Assembly: GCA_037445895.1 (NCBI GenBank)
Contig: JBBIJO010000031.1
Span: 1-14,759, forward strand
Direction: 5' to 3'
Source of the DNA: JBBIJO01 sp037445895
GTDB taxonomy: Bacteria > Bacteroidota > Ignavibacteria > Kapaibacteriales > UBA2268
Length of the DNA stretch: 14,759 bases
Below the pieces are notes generated by a model. The model saw only the letters and a list, made by a program, of their open reading frames with translations. It made no database searches and had not been told where the DNA came from. Positions 7,399 through 14,650 of the stretch are shown here, piece after piece (within the stretch, counting starts at the first letter, position 1; each line of letters opens with the position of its first letter). The position numbers were made by a program, and so were the translations under genes.

Positions 7399-10158
7399 TT
7401 AAAATAATGATATCTTGGAACGATACATATTTTTAGAATTTACTAACAATAAGAAGTAGATTCCTGAACGAACACTATGCAAACGAATTTTTATATTTAA
7501 GCTATTCAAATTTTCTACAACATCGTATTCAAAATCCAATCTTTGCCCCAAGAAATTGTAGATTTTGATTGTGAATTCATTAAAGTCTCTTGGAATATTA
7601 TATACATTAACAATGTGTGGTTCTAATTGGCTTATTGAAATATTAAACGGGAGCATCTCTGTATTTCTATTGATGGAATTTGGTATTTTATTAATTGTGT
7701 AATAAGCTGTATCGCCAAAAGGCACTTTTGTTGTCCAACCGTCAAAGTTTTTCGCCTCAAAATAGTACTGTAACAAGGAAGCTCCATAACCAAGTTGCAG
7801 CAGGTAACTTCCAGTTCCATAAGTGTCTAAAAATGGTTTTAAATCAATAGATTTAAATGTTTCATCGGGTGATGTCCTATAATAAAACACAAAGGAATTA
7901 ATGTCCGAAGAATCATAAGTGCCTTTCGACACTTTGTATGCTAAATTAACCGAACCAGAATCGGGAATTGAGTTTATCGGACGATGGTAAATAAAGGGTG
8001 AATGGTTCCACGAAAGATAACCAAAATGTTTAAGAAACGAATAATTATTTGTCCAAGTTGTATACATCATTCCACTGAATTTATTGATTGACCTTGCATC
8101 ATTTTTTGAGCGGCGAATGTGTTGCTCATCGATATCGTAATATGGAGCAGTAATTTGATTGAATCCTTTGCCTTCGAAGAAAGGCAGGCTTTGTTTGGAT
8201 TTGCCGTGGTTCCAATTTACGATTCCTAAAGATTTTGGGATAGAATCTGCAACGCCGGCAAATTCCCCATTCACAAGATAGTAATTCTTATTTCCTGGAA
8301 TTGCATTATGAAATTCGTCGAACATATCGCTCCAAACCCAAATATTAGCATTGCTGTTGTATTTTTTTATTATGTCAACGGATTTGTTGACATTACGGGC
8401 AAGAAGGCCAGCTGGGTTTGTTCCTTCGCGTTGGTCACCCCAATCCCAGTTCATAACCCGGATTTCATCATGGTTCATAAAATAAGTTTTTGGCTTAAGA
8501 AGGCTATCGAGAATTTTAAATTCTCTTTCAATAATTTCGTATGTTTTGGGTTCGGTGGTCGAAACCATAACTTGACTTTCGTAGATATAGGTAGTGTGAT
8601 AATAAGAGATTAAAATGGTATCCCCATTGCGAAGTTTTCCATTTTGTTTTCGCCGAAATGTAGGTGGTTGGTGCCAAGCATCATATACGCCATACCAGGA
8701 GTAAACTGCACCAAGCTTTGGATCGAACAAGGAGTCGAAGTCTACTCCTTCGATATAAGCTAAATCCAAAATTGAATGTGAAACACTCAGCGGTGCTCCG
8801 CTTCTTCGAATTAGGTTAACAAACGGAACTTCCTCCAACACTAAATCGTCTAACCAAAAACTCCCTGTTGTTGGTCCCCAAACCCCCCAATAGACGTTCA
8901 AAGTGTCTGAATCCAAAGAGTTAAAAGTTATATCATACTTTTTCCAACCGTTAGTATTTGCAGGCAAGTCGAGCGAAACGAAGGAAAGCGCTCTGCCTTT
9001 TGTGTTGATAGCCATAATTTGAAATGCATAACTATATTGAAGATTTTCGGAACGCACCCAAGCCGAGGCATGGAAAAGAGTATATGGCTTTGTTACAACT
9101 TGATGAATTATCCTTGCATTTTTGTATCCTGGGACCGATTCGAAATTCGAAAAACGAATGGAAGCCTTTCCCGAATGTTTAATAGCCGTATCTACAAAAC
9201 TGAGTTGTCCAGGCTGGTCGATATACCTGAATCCGGGAAAATTGTTCCCATTGTAAGTTTCGAATCCCTGATTTGTCAAATAATCTTTTTTATATGGGAT
9301 TAATCTTGCAGTGTCGCTTTCTATTACAAATTTCTGGCTTTGAACGGGTAGCCCCGAAGCAAGATTTGGATCCCAATATAAAATGGAATTTGAATATCCA
9401 AAAGGCATAACCCCGGGAATAATCTCCAAAAATTTCCGACTTGCAAAGGTGTTTAATGATTGGAGGGAATCGAAATAATTGCGAGGCACCCTTGAAATAA
9501 AAGAAAATTTGTAATCGGTTAAGTTTACACCGTTTAGTTTGTAATTTGATGCTTCTTCCCAAATTCGCTTCGCCTCTGTAGTGTTATTGGGAACCTGAAT
9601 ATTCATAGGATAATAAAACCAACGAATTGGAAACTCTGGTGCATCGACGATTCTGCAAGGCTTGACCTGTGGCGGACTGGTGCTGCCAATTAATTGAACA
9701 AGCGTTGTTATTCCATAATTTAAACCTGCATCATCGCTTGCGTTAATTATTATTTGCCAAGGAGTTACATCTATTACGTATCCCTCCTTTCCTGGGTAAT
9801 TCTGGTTGACAGTAATATTTTGGTCTTCGAGATGCTGCAAAATGCTGTTTAGATATGGCTCGGCAATTCCTAATGCTATCCCGCTTATCAACGAATCTGT
9901 ATCGGACCAAAAATCAATTTGCAAGGTATCGAAATTTTTCTTACGGAGTTCATCGTTTAATCGGAATGCGGCAAAAAAAGCGGGATTTGTTGGATTCAAC
10001 AAAATCTTCCGTGGGCTTTGCATTTCAAAAAAAGTCTTGAATTCATTTCGTTCGTAGCTACACCTTGGTTGCGGAGTCAAGGCTTCAATATTTTGGCTAA
10101 ATAGCGAACTCGAAAGTAGAAAGAAAGTAAAAAGTAAAACAAGTATTTTAATTTTCAT
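7399..10158 (-). CDS. Secreted GH20-like glycosidase with inserted CBM-like domain and T9SS tail
   Basis: The protein has 919 residues. Residues 1-21 are a signal peptide (ending LFSQ). Residues about 30-160 resemble the GH20b N-terminal domain, with a typical YVIDVTPWQIIINASDDAGLN strand-turn leading to YGITTLVQLI. A barrel opening follows (DAPEFPIRWFYYPMN, 172-186). Residues about 294-445 look like a carbohydrate-binding jelly roll of the CBM4/9 type (TNQGFETYN start, HSGKASIRF, SFWLDDLVLEE end), interrupting the barrel. The barrel resumes near 460 and contains FMNHDEIR (560-567), where D564-E565 match the Asp-Glu catalytic pair of GH20 hexosaminidases, and later IWVWSDMFDE (606-615). Residues about 860-919 form a divergent T9SS sorting domain (IYNFLGQRL ... 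VRSGIYFLLL). It probably acts on extracellular N-acetylated glycans. Exact substrate is unknown, and a related barrel family remains possible. Confidence 0.72.
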   Translation of the reverse strand: MKIKILVLLFTFFLLSSSLFSQNIEALTPQPRCSYERNEFKTFFEMQSPRKILLNPTNPAFFAAFRLNDELRKKNFDTLQIDFWSDTDSLISGIALGIAEPYLNSILQHLEDQNITVNQNYPGKEGYVIDVTPWQIIINASDDAGLNYGITTLVQLIGSTSPPQVKPCRIVDAPEFPIRWFYYPMNIQVPNNTTEAKRIWEEASNYKLNGVNLTDYKFSFISRVPRNYFDSLQSLNTFASRKFLEIIPGVMPFGYSNSILYWDPNLASGLPVQSQKFVIESDTARLIPYKKDYLTNQGFETYNGNNFPGFRYIDQPGQLSFVDTAIKHSGKASIRFSNFESVPGYKNARIIHQVVTKPYTLFHASAWVRSENLQYSYAFQIMAINTKGRALSFVSLDLPANTNGWKKYDITFNSLDSDTLNVYWGVWGPTTGSFWLDDLVLEEVPFVNLIRRSGAPLSVSHSILDLAYIEGVDFDSLFDPKLGAVYSWYGVYDAWHQPPTFRRKQNGKLRNGDTILISYYHTTYIYESQVMVSTTEPKTYEIIEREFKILDSLLKPKTYFMNHDEIRVMNWDWGDQREGTNPAGLLARNVNKSVDIIKKYNSNANIWVWSDMFDEFHNAIPGNKNYYLVNGEFAGVADSIPKSLGIVNWNHGKSKQSLPFFEGKGFNQITAPYYDIDEQHIRRSKNDARSINKFSGMMYTTWTNNYSFLKHFGYLSWNHSPFIYHRPINSIPDSGSVNLAYKVSKGTYDSSDINSFVFYYRTSPDETFKSIDLKPFLDTYGTGSYLLQLGYGASLLQYYFEAKNFDGWTTKVPFGDTAYYTINKIPNSINRNTEMLPFNISISQLEPHIVNVYNIPRDFNEFTIKIYNFLGQRLDFEYDVVENLNSLNIKIRLHSVRSGIYFLLLVNSKNMYRSKISLF

Positions 10159-10178
10159 AATTCATCCCGATTAAAATA

Positions 10179-10186
10179 CAAAGATA
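10179..10186 (-). promoter_or_regulatory. Candidate -7 element of the GH20-like gene
   Basis: On the minus strand TATCTTTG exactly fits TAnnTTTG and lies 20 bases before the ATG at 10158. No good -33 TTG is visible 17-23 bases upstream, so the call is tentative. A weak GGGATG precedes the start codon. Confidence 0.35.
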
Positions 10187-10260
10187 AATAACAAACAATA
10201 ATTTTGCTTGTTACAAACAATACAACGGGAAAAATTCTCTACAAACTACTATTCTAAAAG

Positions 10261-10290
10261 CAAAAGCGGGGAAATTGTTCCCCGCTTTTG
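10261..10290 (-). terminator. Hairpin terminator of the porin-cytochrome operon
   Basis: A perfect 13-bp inverted repeat (CAAAAGCGGGGAA / TTCCCCGCTTTTG) with a four-base loop starts about 30 bases past the cytochrome c stop codon. The GC core is flanked by A and T runs. On the minus strand it is followed by CTTTTAG, a short U-rich tail. It separates the electron-transfer operon from the glycosidase gene downstream on the same strand. Confidence 0.85.
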
Positions 10291-10319
10291 CAAATAACAC
10301 ACCACACAACTACGTGCAG

Positions 10320-10697
10320 CTATTGATTTTTTTGTTCCACAGTATCAGCTTTTACAGGTTCTTTCAACGACTCGAGCCACATCGCTAGCGAATCGAGTTC
10401 ATTTTGCTCTCCCTTGAAAAGGAACATATGTGCAACGCCATCGAGCTTTTCTTCTTTTAAAACATATTTTTTGATAAAATCGGCCTTCAGTTGCGAGCCA
10501 ACATGCGACAGGTCGGGGGCTTTGGTTTTCTTCTTAAGCACAATGCCTTGCGATTCAATGGAGTGACAAGTTGAACACTTCTTCTCGACAAACAATTTTT
10601 TCCCCAAAGGTTCATTCTCTTGGGTCGAAGCAATGTTAAAGAAAAACAACAATGCACAACTTATTACTAATATCCGTAGGACATATTTTCTTTTCAT
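10320..10697 (-). CDS. Small periplasmic monohaem cytochrome c
   Basis: This is an electron carrier of 125 residues, exported by the Sec route. Residues 1-25 are a signal peptide (basic MKRKYVLR, then a hydrophobic stretch ending NIASTQ). One haem attachment motif, CSTCH, lies at 41-45. M91 in VAHMFLF is the likely second axial ligand, followed by the usual final helix (LDSLAMWLESL). The frame extends ten codons further upstream, but GGAGGT lies nine bases before ATG 10697, so that start is preferred. The gene lies 45 bases downstream of the haem-porin gene on the same strand and is followed by a strong hairpin, so the two form a transcription unit. By position it is the obvious periplasmic partner of the porin-cytochrome; that pairing is inference. 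Confidence 0.88.
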   Translation of the reverse strand: MKRKYVLRILVISCALLFFFNIASTQENEPLGKKLFVEKKCSTCHSIESQGIVLKKKTKAPDLSHVGSQLKADFIKKYVLKEEKLDGVAHMFLFKGEQNELDSLAMWLESLKEPVKADTVEQKNQ

Positions 10698-10706
10698 AAC
10701 AAAGCT

Positions 10707-10712
10707 ACCTCC
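10707..10712 (-). promoter_or_regulatory. Ribosome binding site fixing the cytochrome c start
   Basis: GGAGGT on the minus strand with nine bases to ATG 10697. It falls inside the longer reading frame that begins at 10727, which argues that the longer start is not used. Confidence 0.8.
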
Positions 10713-10742
10713 AAAGATAAACTTCAATTTATAAAATAATTA

Positions 10743-12029
10743 TTAAAACATCGTTCGAACATTCAAATATAGTTTTTGAATGTTTTTGTCAGTGAAGCTG
10801 GGAATAAGCGGATTAGGCTTGTCTTTGGTCATATCATATTCAAAATATAGAGTTAATCTGAAATTGTGATTTACGATGTAGGAAATAGCTGGAACAACTC
10901 TTTGGTAGTCCAAAACTTTAACATCGTTGACTTTTTCGGAGGAATAATTATCGTAATGAATGGCAATATGGAAATCCTCGCTCAAAAGATAGCCTGCGTC
11001 AATTGCCAATCCATTGAAGGAGAGGGATTGTTTGGTCGGTGTTAGTGTCCAATTATCGTCCTTTGCAATTACATAAGCAGCTTGAATATCGAGATTGTTC
11101 CATCTAATATTAACCTGTGGCGAAATTCTTGTAAATTTATTCTCTATTGGATTAGCAGTCGAAAATCCCTTGGTATCGGTTCCACCGAAATAATGCAATG
11201 TTAATGTGCTACCTGCAAAATCTTTGGAAATTGATTCTGGCATCATCAAGACAATACCACCATAAAAGTTTAGATTATCGTCAATTTGGCTTGCAGACTT
11301 GCCCGGAGACGCCCCAGCATAAATAGTTAAAAAGTCGCTACGACCGTAGTATGTTACACCCGGTTTGGCGGAGGACATATCCACAGAATTATCGCCTTTA
11401 CCTCCGGAGGAGGCAACCTTGAAAATTTGTCCTTTTAATGCTGGGAGTTGCCCCAACTTATCGGGATAAGAACAAAACTCCTGTGGAGGAACCTTACCGA
11501 CTTGGAAGTTTAACCAACTTGTTCCTAACAGATTGGTAAAATTAAAATAGAACGAATTAAATTTAAAAGAACTTGCTGCAAATTCGAATTCACCAAAGAA
11601 TGAAATATCCTTGTAAATGCTTCCAGCAACAAAGGTTTGAAGCCAAACCGCTGCACCAAGCGTTAATTTCGATTTTAAAGATGAATCGCCACTTTTTAGA
11701 GCGTTTGTTTCGTAACTAAATGGTGTCATATTCAACCTGAAACCAAATAGATTCGAAATTTCATCCAACAAAGTTCCTCCTGCATCGATTGAATAAGCTT
11801 TTTTAAAATCCTTTTTGTATTCCGACTCGAGTTGGTAACCATTTTTAAGGAACTGTTCACCAAAGGCGTTTAGTCTGGGAAACACAGTATGGCAAGTCGT
11901 GCAACTCATACCAGTTTTTCTTGCCCATTGGCTTGTAGCGCGGAGTTGCACACTATTGGAAACGAAGAAGAGAAATGACAATAGAAGTATTGCGAAAGAG
12001 CGGAAAACCGCAGTATAAGAGCGTTCCAT
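10743..12029 (-). CDS. Cyc2-like fused monohaem cytochrome c and outer-membrane beta-barrel
   Basis: The protein has 428 residues. A signal peptide (about 1-29) is followed directly by a haem motif CTTCH at 43-47, set in the pattern ARKTGMSCTTCH ... FPRLNAFGEQFLKNGYQL. This pattern (CxxCH, P-x-L-N-x-F-G, F-K/L-x-x-G-Y) is that of Cyc2-type porin-cytochromes, in which a small cytochrome sits in or at a barrel and passes electrons across the outer membrane. The remaining 350 or so residues are alternating amphipathic strands with aromatic girdles (for example LTLHYFGGTD, RISPQVNIRWNNLDIQAAYV, RLTLYFEYDM) and end in phenylalanine (VRTMF), as outer-membrane barrels do. Total length is in the Cyc2 range. 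The longer frame begins at 12065, but GGAGGA six bases before ATG 12029 decides the start. It is the first gene of an operon with the small cytochrome c. Related haem-porins of unknown function share this motif, so iron oxidation cannot be claimed. Confidence 0.8.
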   Translation of the reverse strand: MERSYTAVFRSFAILLLSFLFFVSNSVQLRATSQWARKTGMSCTTCHTVFPRLNAFGEQFLKNGYQLESEYKKDFKKAYSIDAGGTLLDEISNLFGFRLNMTPFSYETNALKSGDSSLKSKLTLGAAVWLQTFVAGSIYKDISFFGEFEFAASSFKFNSFYFNFTNLLGTSWLNFQVGKVPPQEFCSYPDKLGQLPALKGQIFKVASSGGKGDNSVDMSSAKPGVTYYGRSDFLTIYAGASPGKSASQIDDNLNFYGGIVLMMPESISKDFAGSTLTLHYFGGTDTKGFSTANPIENKFTRISPQVNIRWNNLDIQAAYVIAKDDNWTLTPTKQSLSFNGLAIDAGYLLSEDFHIAIHYDNYSSEKVNDVKVLDYQRVVPAISYIVNHNFRLTLYFEYDMTKDKPNPLIPSFTDKNIQKLYLNVRTMF

Positions 12030-12035
12030 AATAAA

Positions 12036-12041
12036 TCCTCC
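12036..12041 (-). promoter_or_regulatory. Ribosome binding site of the porin-cytochrome gene
   Basis: GGAGGA on the minus strand with a six-base spacer (TTTATT) before ATG 12029. It supports the inner start over the one at 12065. Confidence 0.8.
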
Positions 12042-12062
12042 AATTGTGAAAAAACCAAAAAG

Positions 12063-12095
12063 CAATATTATGAAAAATTCATAAAAAAAACAATA
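12063..12095 (-). promoter_or_regulatory. Candidate promoter of the porin-cytochrome operon
   Basis: Minus strand: TATTG (RC of 12091-12095), a 20-base spacer, then TAATATTG (RC of 12063-12070), about 34 bases before the start codon. This matches the Bacteroidota layout TTG - about 20 - TAnnTTTG with one mismatch in the -7 element. The same layout (TTG, 20 bases, TATTATTG) precedes the gene at 12947. Confidence 0.5.
12068..12084. promoter_or_regulatory. Palindrome overlapping the porin-cytochrome promoter, possible operator
   Basis: TTATGAA-AAA-TTCATAA is a perfect 7+7 inverted repeat with a three-base centre. It lies mostly in the spacer between the proposed -33 and -7 elements and runs into the -7, a position typical of repressor sites. 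No regulator gene is adjacent other than the divergent CBS protein, which has no DNA-binding domain. Confidence 0.45.
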
Positions 12096-12112
12096 ATTTT
12101 TTAGTCTTTTTC

Positions 12113-12136
12113 AGAGAAAAACAAATTTTTTTCTCT
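12113..12136. repeat. AT-rich inverted repeat in the divergent intergenic region
   Basis: AGAGAAAAA-CAAATT-TTTTTCTCT is a perfect 9+9 inverted repeat with a six-base loop, followed on the plus strand by more T. It lies upstream of both divergent genes (248-base gap, 12030-12277). It could be a second regulatory site or a weak terminator-like hairpin. The purine/pyrimidine bias alone makes such repeats easier to form. Confidence 0.35.
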
Positions 12137-12187
12137 TTTTGGTCATTCTAATAAATAGCTTATGTTTATCAATTTTCAAACACTCAC

Positions 12188-12222
12188 TTTGTTCTGAGTA
12201 GCTGCAATAGCGGATAATTTTT
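12188..12222 (+). promoter_or_regulatory. Candidate promoter of the CBS-domain gene
   Basis: TTTG (12188-12191) is followed 23 bases later by TAATTTTT (12215-12222), one mismatch from TAnnTTTG. It lies about 55 bases before the start codon. The spacer is at the long end of the accepted range. Confidence 0.3.
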
Positions 12223-12277
12223 TATTTCTATCTTTTTAGTAAATTGTTGTCTGGTAAATTTTCAAGGAGATTCTTTT

Positions 12278-12715
12278 ATGAAAGTGAAGGAAATATTGAA
12301 ACAAAAAGGGCCGGAAGTTTTCACTATTGGCGAGGATAAAACCATTGCCGATGCAGTTCGCATCCTTTCGGCGAACAATATTGGGGTCTTGCTTGTGCTT
12401 AACTCGGAGGCAAAGATTTCCGGTATCATCAGCGAGCGTGATATTATTCGTTCTCTCGCCCACGACCACGAAAATTGCCTTTCGAAGAAAGTTAAAGATT
12501 TGATGACAAAGCAGATAATCGTTGTTGAACCCGACGACGAATTGGAATATGTCGAACAAATTATGACCAACAACCGCGTTCGCCATATTCCTGTTATTTA
12601 CAACAAAATTTTGGTCGGAATGATTTCTATCGGCGACATCGTTAAAACACGTTTGCAAGAAACAGAGGCGGAAAATAAATATTTAAAAGATTATATTTCG
12701 GGTGTAGTTTCGTAA
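12278..12715 (+). CDS. Paired CBS-domain protein
   Basis: This is a stand-alone Bateman module of 145 residues. CBS repeat 1 covers about 1-62 (VFTIGEDKTIADAVRILSAN then GIISERDIIRSL). Repeat 2 covers about 72-130 (VKDLMTKQIIVVEPDDEL then HIPVIYNKILVGMISIGDIV). The D-x-I end of each repeat (RDIIR, GDIVK) is the usual ribose-contact region for adenine nucleotides. There is no attached enzyme or DNA-binding domain. Such proteins typically sense AMP, ADP, ATP or S-adenosylmethionine and act on a partner. AAGGAG lies eight bases before the ATG. It is divergent from the haem-porin operon; a functional link is possible but not shown. Confidence 0.92.
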   Translation: MKVKEILKQKGPEVFTIGEDKTIADAVRILSANNIGVLLVLNSEAKISGIISERDIIRSLAHDHENCLSKKVKDLMTKQIIVVEPDDELEYVEQIMTNNRVRHIPVIYNKILVGMISIGDIVKTRLQETEAENKYLKDYISGVVS

Positions 12716-12745
12716 ATGGTGAAACGACGATGGCAATAAACGTAT

Positions 12746-12767
12746 GGGGCAATTCGCGGATTGTTTC
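12746..12767. repeat. Decayed REP-like hairpin after the CBS gene
   Basis: The 231 bases between 12716 and 12946 hold no gene. Thirty bases past the CBS stop lies GGGGCAAT-TCGCGG-ATTGTTTC. In RNA this pairs over eight positions with three G-U pairs. It resembles a degraded copy of GGGGCAAT...ATTGCCCC palindromes found scattered in other genomes. There is no U-run, so it is a poor intrinsic terminator. The rest of the gap is AT-rich and, apart from the promoter at 12887-12917, shows nothing I recognise. Confidence 0.35.
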
Positions 12768-12886
12768 TCCAATTATCAATATATAGGTCATATTACATTA
12801 AATGTGGGATAAAAGTATTTTTAACGGATTGGAATTACTCGTTACTGTTGCTCGAAATAAAATCTTACCAAAACTTAAATACATTC

Positions 12887-12917
12887 TTGTAACATTTGTA
12901 AACAGTATGTATTATTG
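12887..12917 (+). promoter_or_regulatory. Candidate promoter of the DUF6588-like / lipoprotein pair
   Basis: TTG (12887-12889), a 20-base spacer, then TATTATTG (12910-12917), 29 bases before the start codon. This is the same geometry as the porin-cytochrome promoter, again with A instead of T at the fifth base of the -7 element. Confidence 0.45.
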
Positions 12918-12946
12918 TATTTATTCGAATTGCTTTTTGGTAATTA

Positions 12947-13990
12947 ATGAGTAAATTTTTACAGAAAACTGTTTTAATAGTGTTATTTTTAAACTTTTAT
13001 TCCAAGGCAATATCGAAGGAATTTGTTATTTCTAGGAACTTTGTGTTATTTACATCGAAAAATTTGCAAGGATATCTTAAACCACTTTTTACAACACTCG
13101 AACAAAGTTTTAATTCATCATTATTTGGTTCAAATTTTTTAGATGGTAAATGGTCGTTTTCCATTGGGATTAGTGTTTCAAGTATGATTATACCAAATTC
13201 ACAAAAACATTTCGATGCCGAATTGCCCGATGGCTTCAACTCCGAAGAAGTTGCTCTTACTTCGCAAATTCGTGGAGGTAACATCGTTTACACTATCTAC
13301 AAGCCAAATTGGCAACCAACAATTTATGGAGGCAGTTCGGTCCCGGTATTTAGCGCGCCCCAAGAACATTCCTTCCCCGATTCAATTTACAAAACCGTAG
13401 CATATCCCGAAGGACTTGGGATTAATTTTGCGTTTGGATTGCCAGTTATCCAGTTAATAGTTGAACATCCATTATTTGGCGAGTTTCGCTTTAGATTTTT
13501 TTCGATACCCGTTCAACAGGAAAGTCTTGTTTATTTCACTATTGCATTTAATCAACGTATCGACCATTTGTTTAATCTCTTTGGCTGGGATAAAAATAAA
13601 TCTTTAGCAATCCATTTTGCTTTGCACCGTTTATTTCGGCAAACAAGCATCGACGTAACAAGCTATGCTTTGGGACTTAATTTAATGCATAGTTGGGGCC
13701 ATAATGTGCTGGGATACGTTGGAATCCAATTCGAAAATATGGTTGGCAAATTCAAAGCATTGAAAGATACTGTCGGTTTGCAAGATGACGTTATCAACAG
13801 CCCATTTTTAGAGTTGCGAAATGCCCAACCAATTGAATTCGATTTTACAACACTAACAAAGTTCCAAATACGAGGTGGGCTAACTTTTCTCTTCCCTGTG
13901 GTTTCTTTGAGTCTGGACTTATCGTATGCATCGCAACCAATGATAACATTAGGTTTGAATTTCCATTTAGGAGCAAGGAAAGATGAATAA
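12947..13990 (+). CDS. Exported protein resembling DUF6588, probable barrel-like envelope protein
   Basis: The protein has 347 residues. Residues 1-23 form a signal peptide (MSKFLQKTVLIVLFLNFYSKA). The early segment LQGYLKPLFTTLEQSFNSSLF, followed by KWSFSIGISVSSMIIP, resembles the DUF6588 family of Bacteroidota. In that family an N-terminal YxxPL helix region leads into a series of beta strands. Later segments such as FEFDFTTLTKFQIRGGLTF-like strands (the actual text starts IEFDFTT) and LSLDLSYASQPMITLGLNFHLG alternate polar and apolar residues, as outer-membrane barrels do. The end (GARKDE) lacks a terminal aromatic residue. There is no Shine-Dalgarno site before the ATG; a promoter is proposed 29 bases upstream. 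The frame overlaps the lipoprotein gene by eight bases, so the two are probably made together at the envelope. Function is unknown; the family call is from memory of the motif. Confidence 0.65.
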   Translation: MSKFLQKTVLIVLFLNFYSKAISKEFVISRNFVLFTSKNLQGYLKPLFTTLEQSFNSSLFGSNFLDGKWSFSIGISVSSMIIPNSQKHFDAELPDGFNSEEVALTSQIRGGNIVYTIYKPNWQPTIYGGSSVPVFSAPQEHSFPDSIYKTVAYPEGLGINFAFGLPVIQLIVEHPLFGEFRFRFFSIPVQQESLVYFTIAFNQRIDHLFNLFGWDKNKSLAIHFALHRLFRQTSIDVTSYALGLNLMHSWGHNVLGYVGIQFENMVGKFKALKDTVGLQDDVINSPFLELRNAQPIEFDFTTLTKFQIRGGLTFLFPVVSLSLDLSYASQPMITLGLNFHLGARKDE

Positions 13991-14624
13991 AATTTGTCTT
14001 CTTTTGTATTTGTCGTTAGCAATTGTTTTAAGTTCTTGTTTTACCGAAGTAGTCCAAAATATTCAAAACTTCCGATTTCAAATTCCTTTATATTTTTATG
14101 TAAATTATGTTGATAAATCAATTCCCGATACTTCGAGGATATTTGCAAATCTTAATGATTATGATGAATTTCGTAAAAATAAAAATCGGCTCGACGGAGC
14201 CGAGATAGTTCAATTTAACTATTGGATAGACTCGCTTGTGTATGCGAATAATGTCCCGTTCGAGCCATCGAAAGATACTCTTGTCATCGAAAATGTGCGA
14301 TTCTATCTGGTCTTTGCGCGCCCTAAGACAGGAATTATTAATCCACAAGATTCTTCGGATTTTGAACCGGACAGCACTTTACCAATCTTCTTGCTTGGTG
14401 AATTCAAAGACGTCGACGTTGCAGAGTTTTACCGAAAACCTTACCACATTTATATTGTAAGCACCGAAATTTCACAAGTTTTAACCGAAGTCGTTCGCAA
14501 CCGACCGTATTTCTATCTAATTTCGGAATACGGTAAAGTTAAAGGACAAACAACCCCCAAAAAATACTTCTCTTTAATAAATGTTCGATTCGATGTTGTT
14601 ATTCGATTTGTTGTTTCATTGTAA
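13983..14624 (+). CDS. Hypothetical lipoprotein
   Basis: The protein has 213 residues. A lipoprotein signal (MNKICLLLYLSLAIVLSSC) ends in the lipobox cysteine C19. The residues after it (FTEVV) carry no Asp at +2, so sorting to the outer membrane is plausible. The mature part is mostly beta (for example IVQFNYWIDSL, RFYLVFARP, PIFLLGEFKDVDVAEFY, FSLINVRFDVVIRFVVSL), which suggests a compact sandwich. I do not recognise the family. The start overlaps the stop of the preceding gene by eight bases, and AGGAG lies nine bases before the ATG, so coupled expression with the DUF6588-like protein is likely. No homologous domain or catalytic motif is visible. Confidence 0.82.
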   Translation: MNKICLLLYLSLAIVLSSCFTEVVQNIQNFRFQIPLYFYVNYVDKSIPDTSRIFANLNDYDEFRKNKNRLDGAEIVQFNYWIDSLVYANNVPFEPSKDTLVIENVRFYLVFARPKTGIINPQDSSDFEPDSTLPIFLLGEFKDVDVAEFYRKPYHIYIVSTEISQVLTEVVRNRPYFYLISEYGKVKGQTTPKKYFSLINVRFDVVIRFVVSL

Positions 14625-14650
14625 AAATTAGTCATATTTATTAAAATTTT

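Noticed and set aside
7395..7408. ATTATT-AA-AATAAT palindrome between the convergent DsrP-like and glycosidase genes, considered as a terminator
   Set aside because: It is AT-only, short, and overlaps the glycosidase stop codon; it is no stronger than chance in this DNA.
10698..10727. Longer start for the small cytochrome c
   Set aside because: GGAGGT inside this stretch is ideally placed for the ATG at 10697, which also gives a normal signal peptide.
12030..12065. Longer start for the porin-cytochrome gene
   Set aside because: GGAGGA inside this stretch serves ATG 12029, and the shorter form has a standard signal peptide.
12236..12658. 140-codon open frame antisense to the CBS-domain gene
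   Set aside because: The CBS frame has clear domains and a ribosome binding site; this frame has neither.
12716..12946. Small gene or non-coding RNA in the spacer after the CBS gene
   Set aside because: Only frames of about 22 codons or fewer are present, without ribosome binding sites, and no tRNA-like or conserved RNA fold was recognised.
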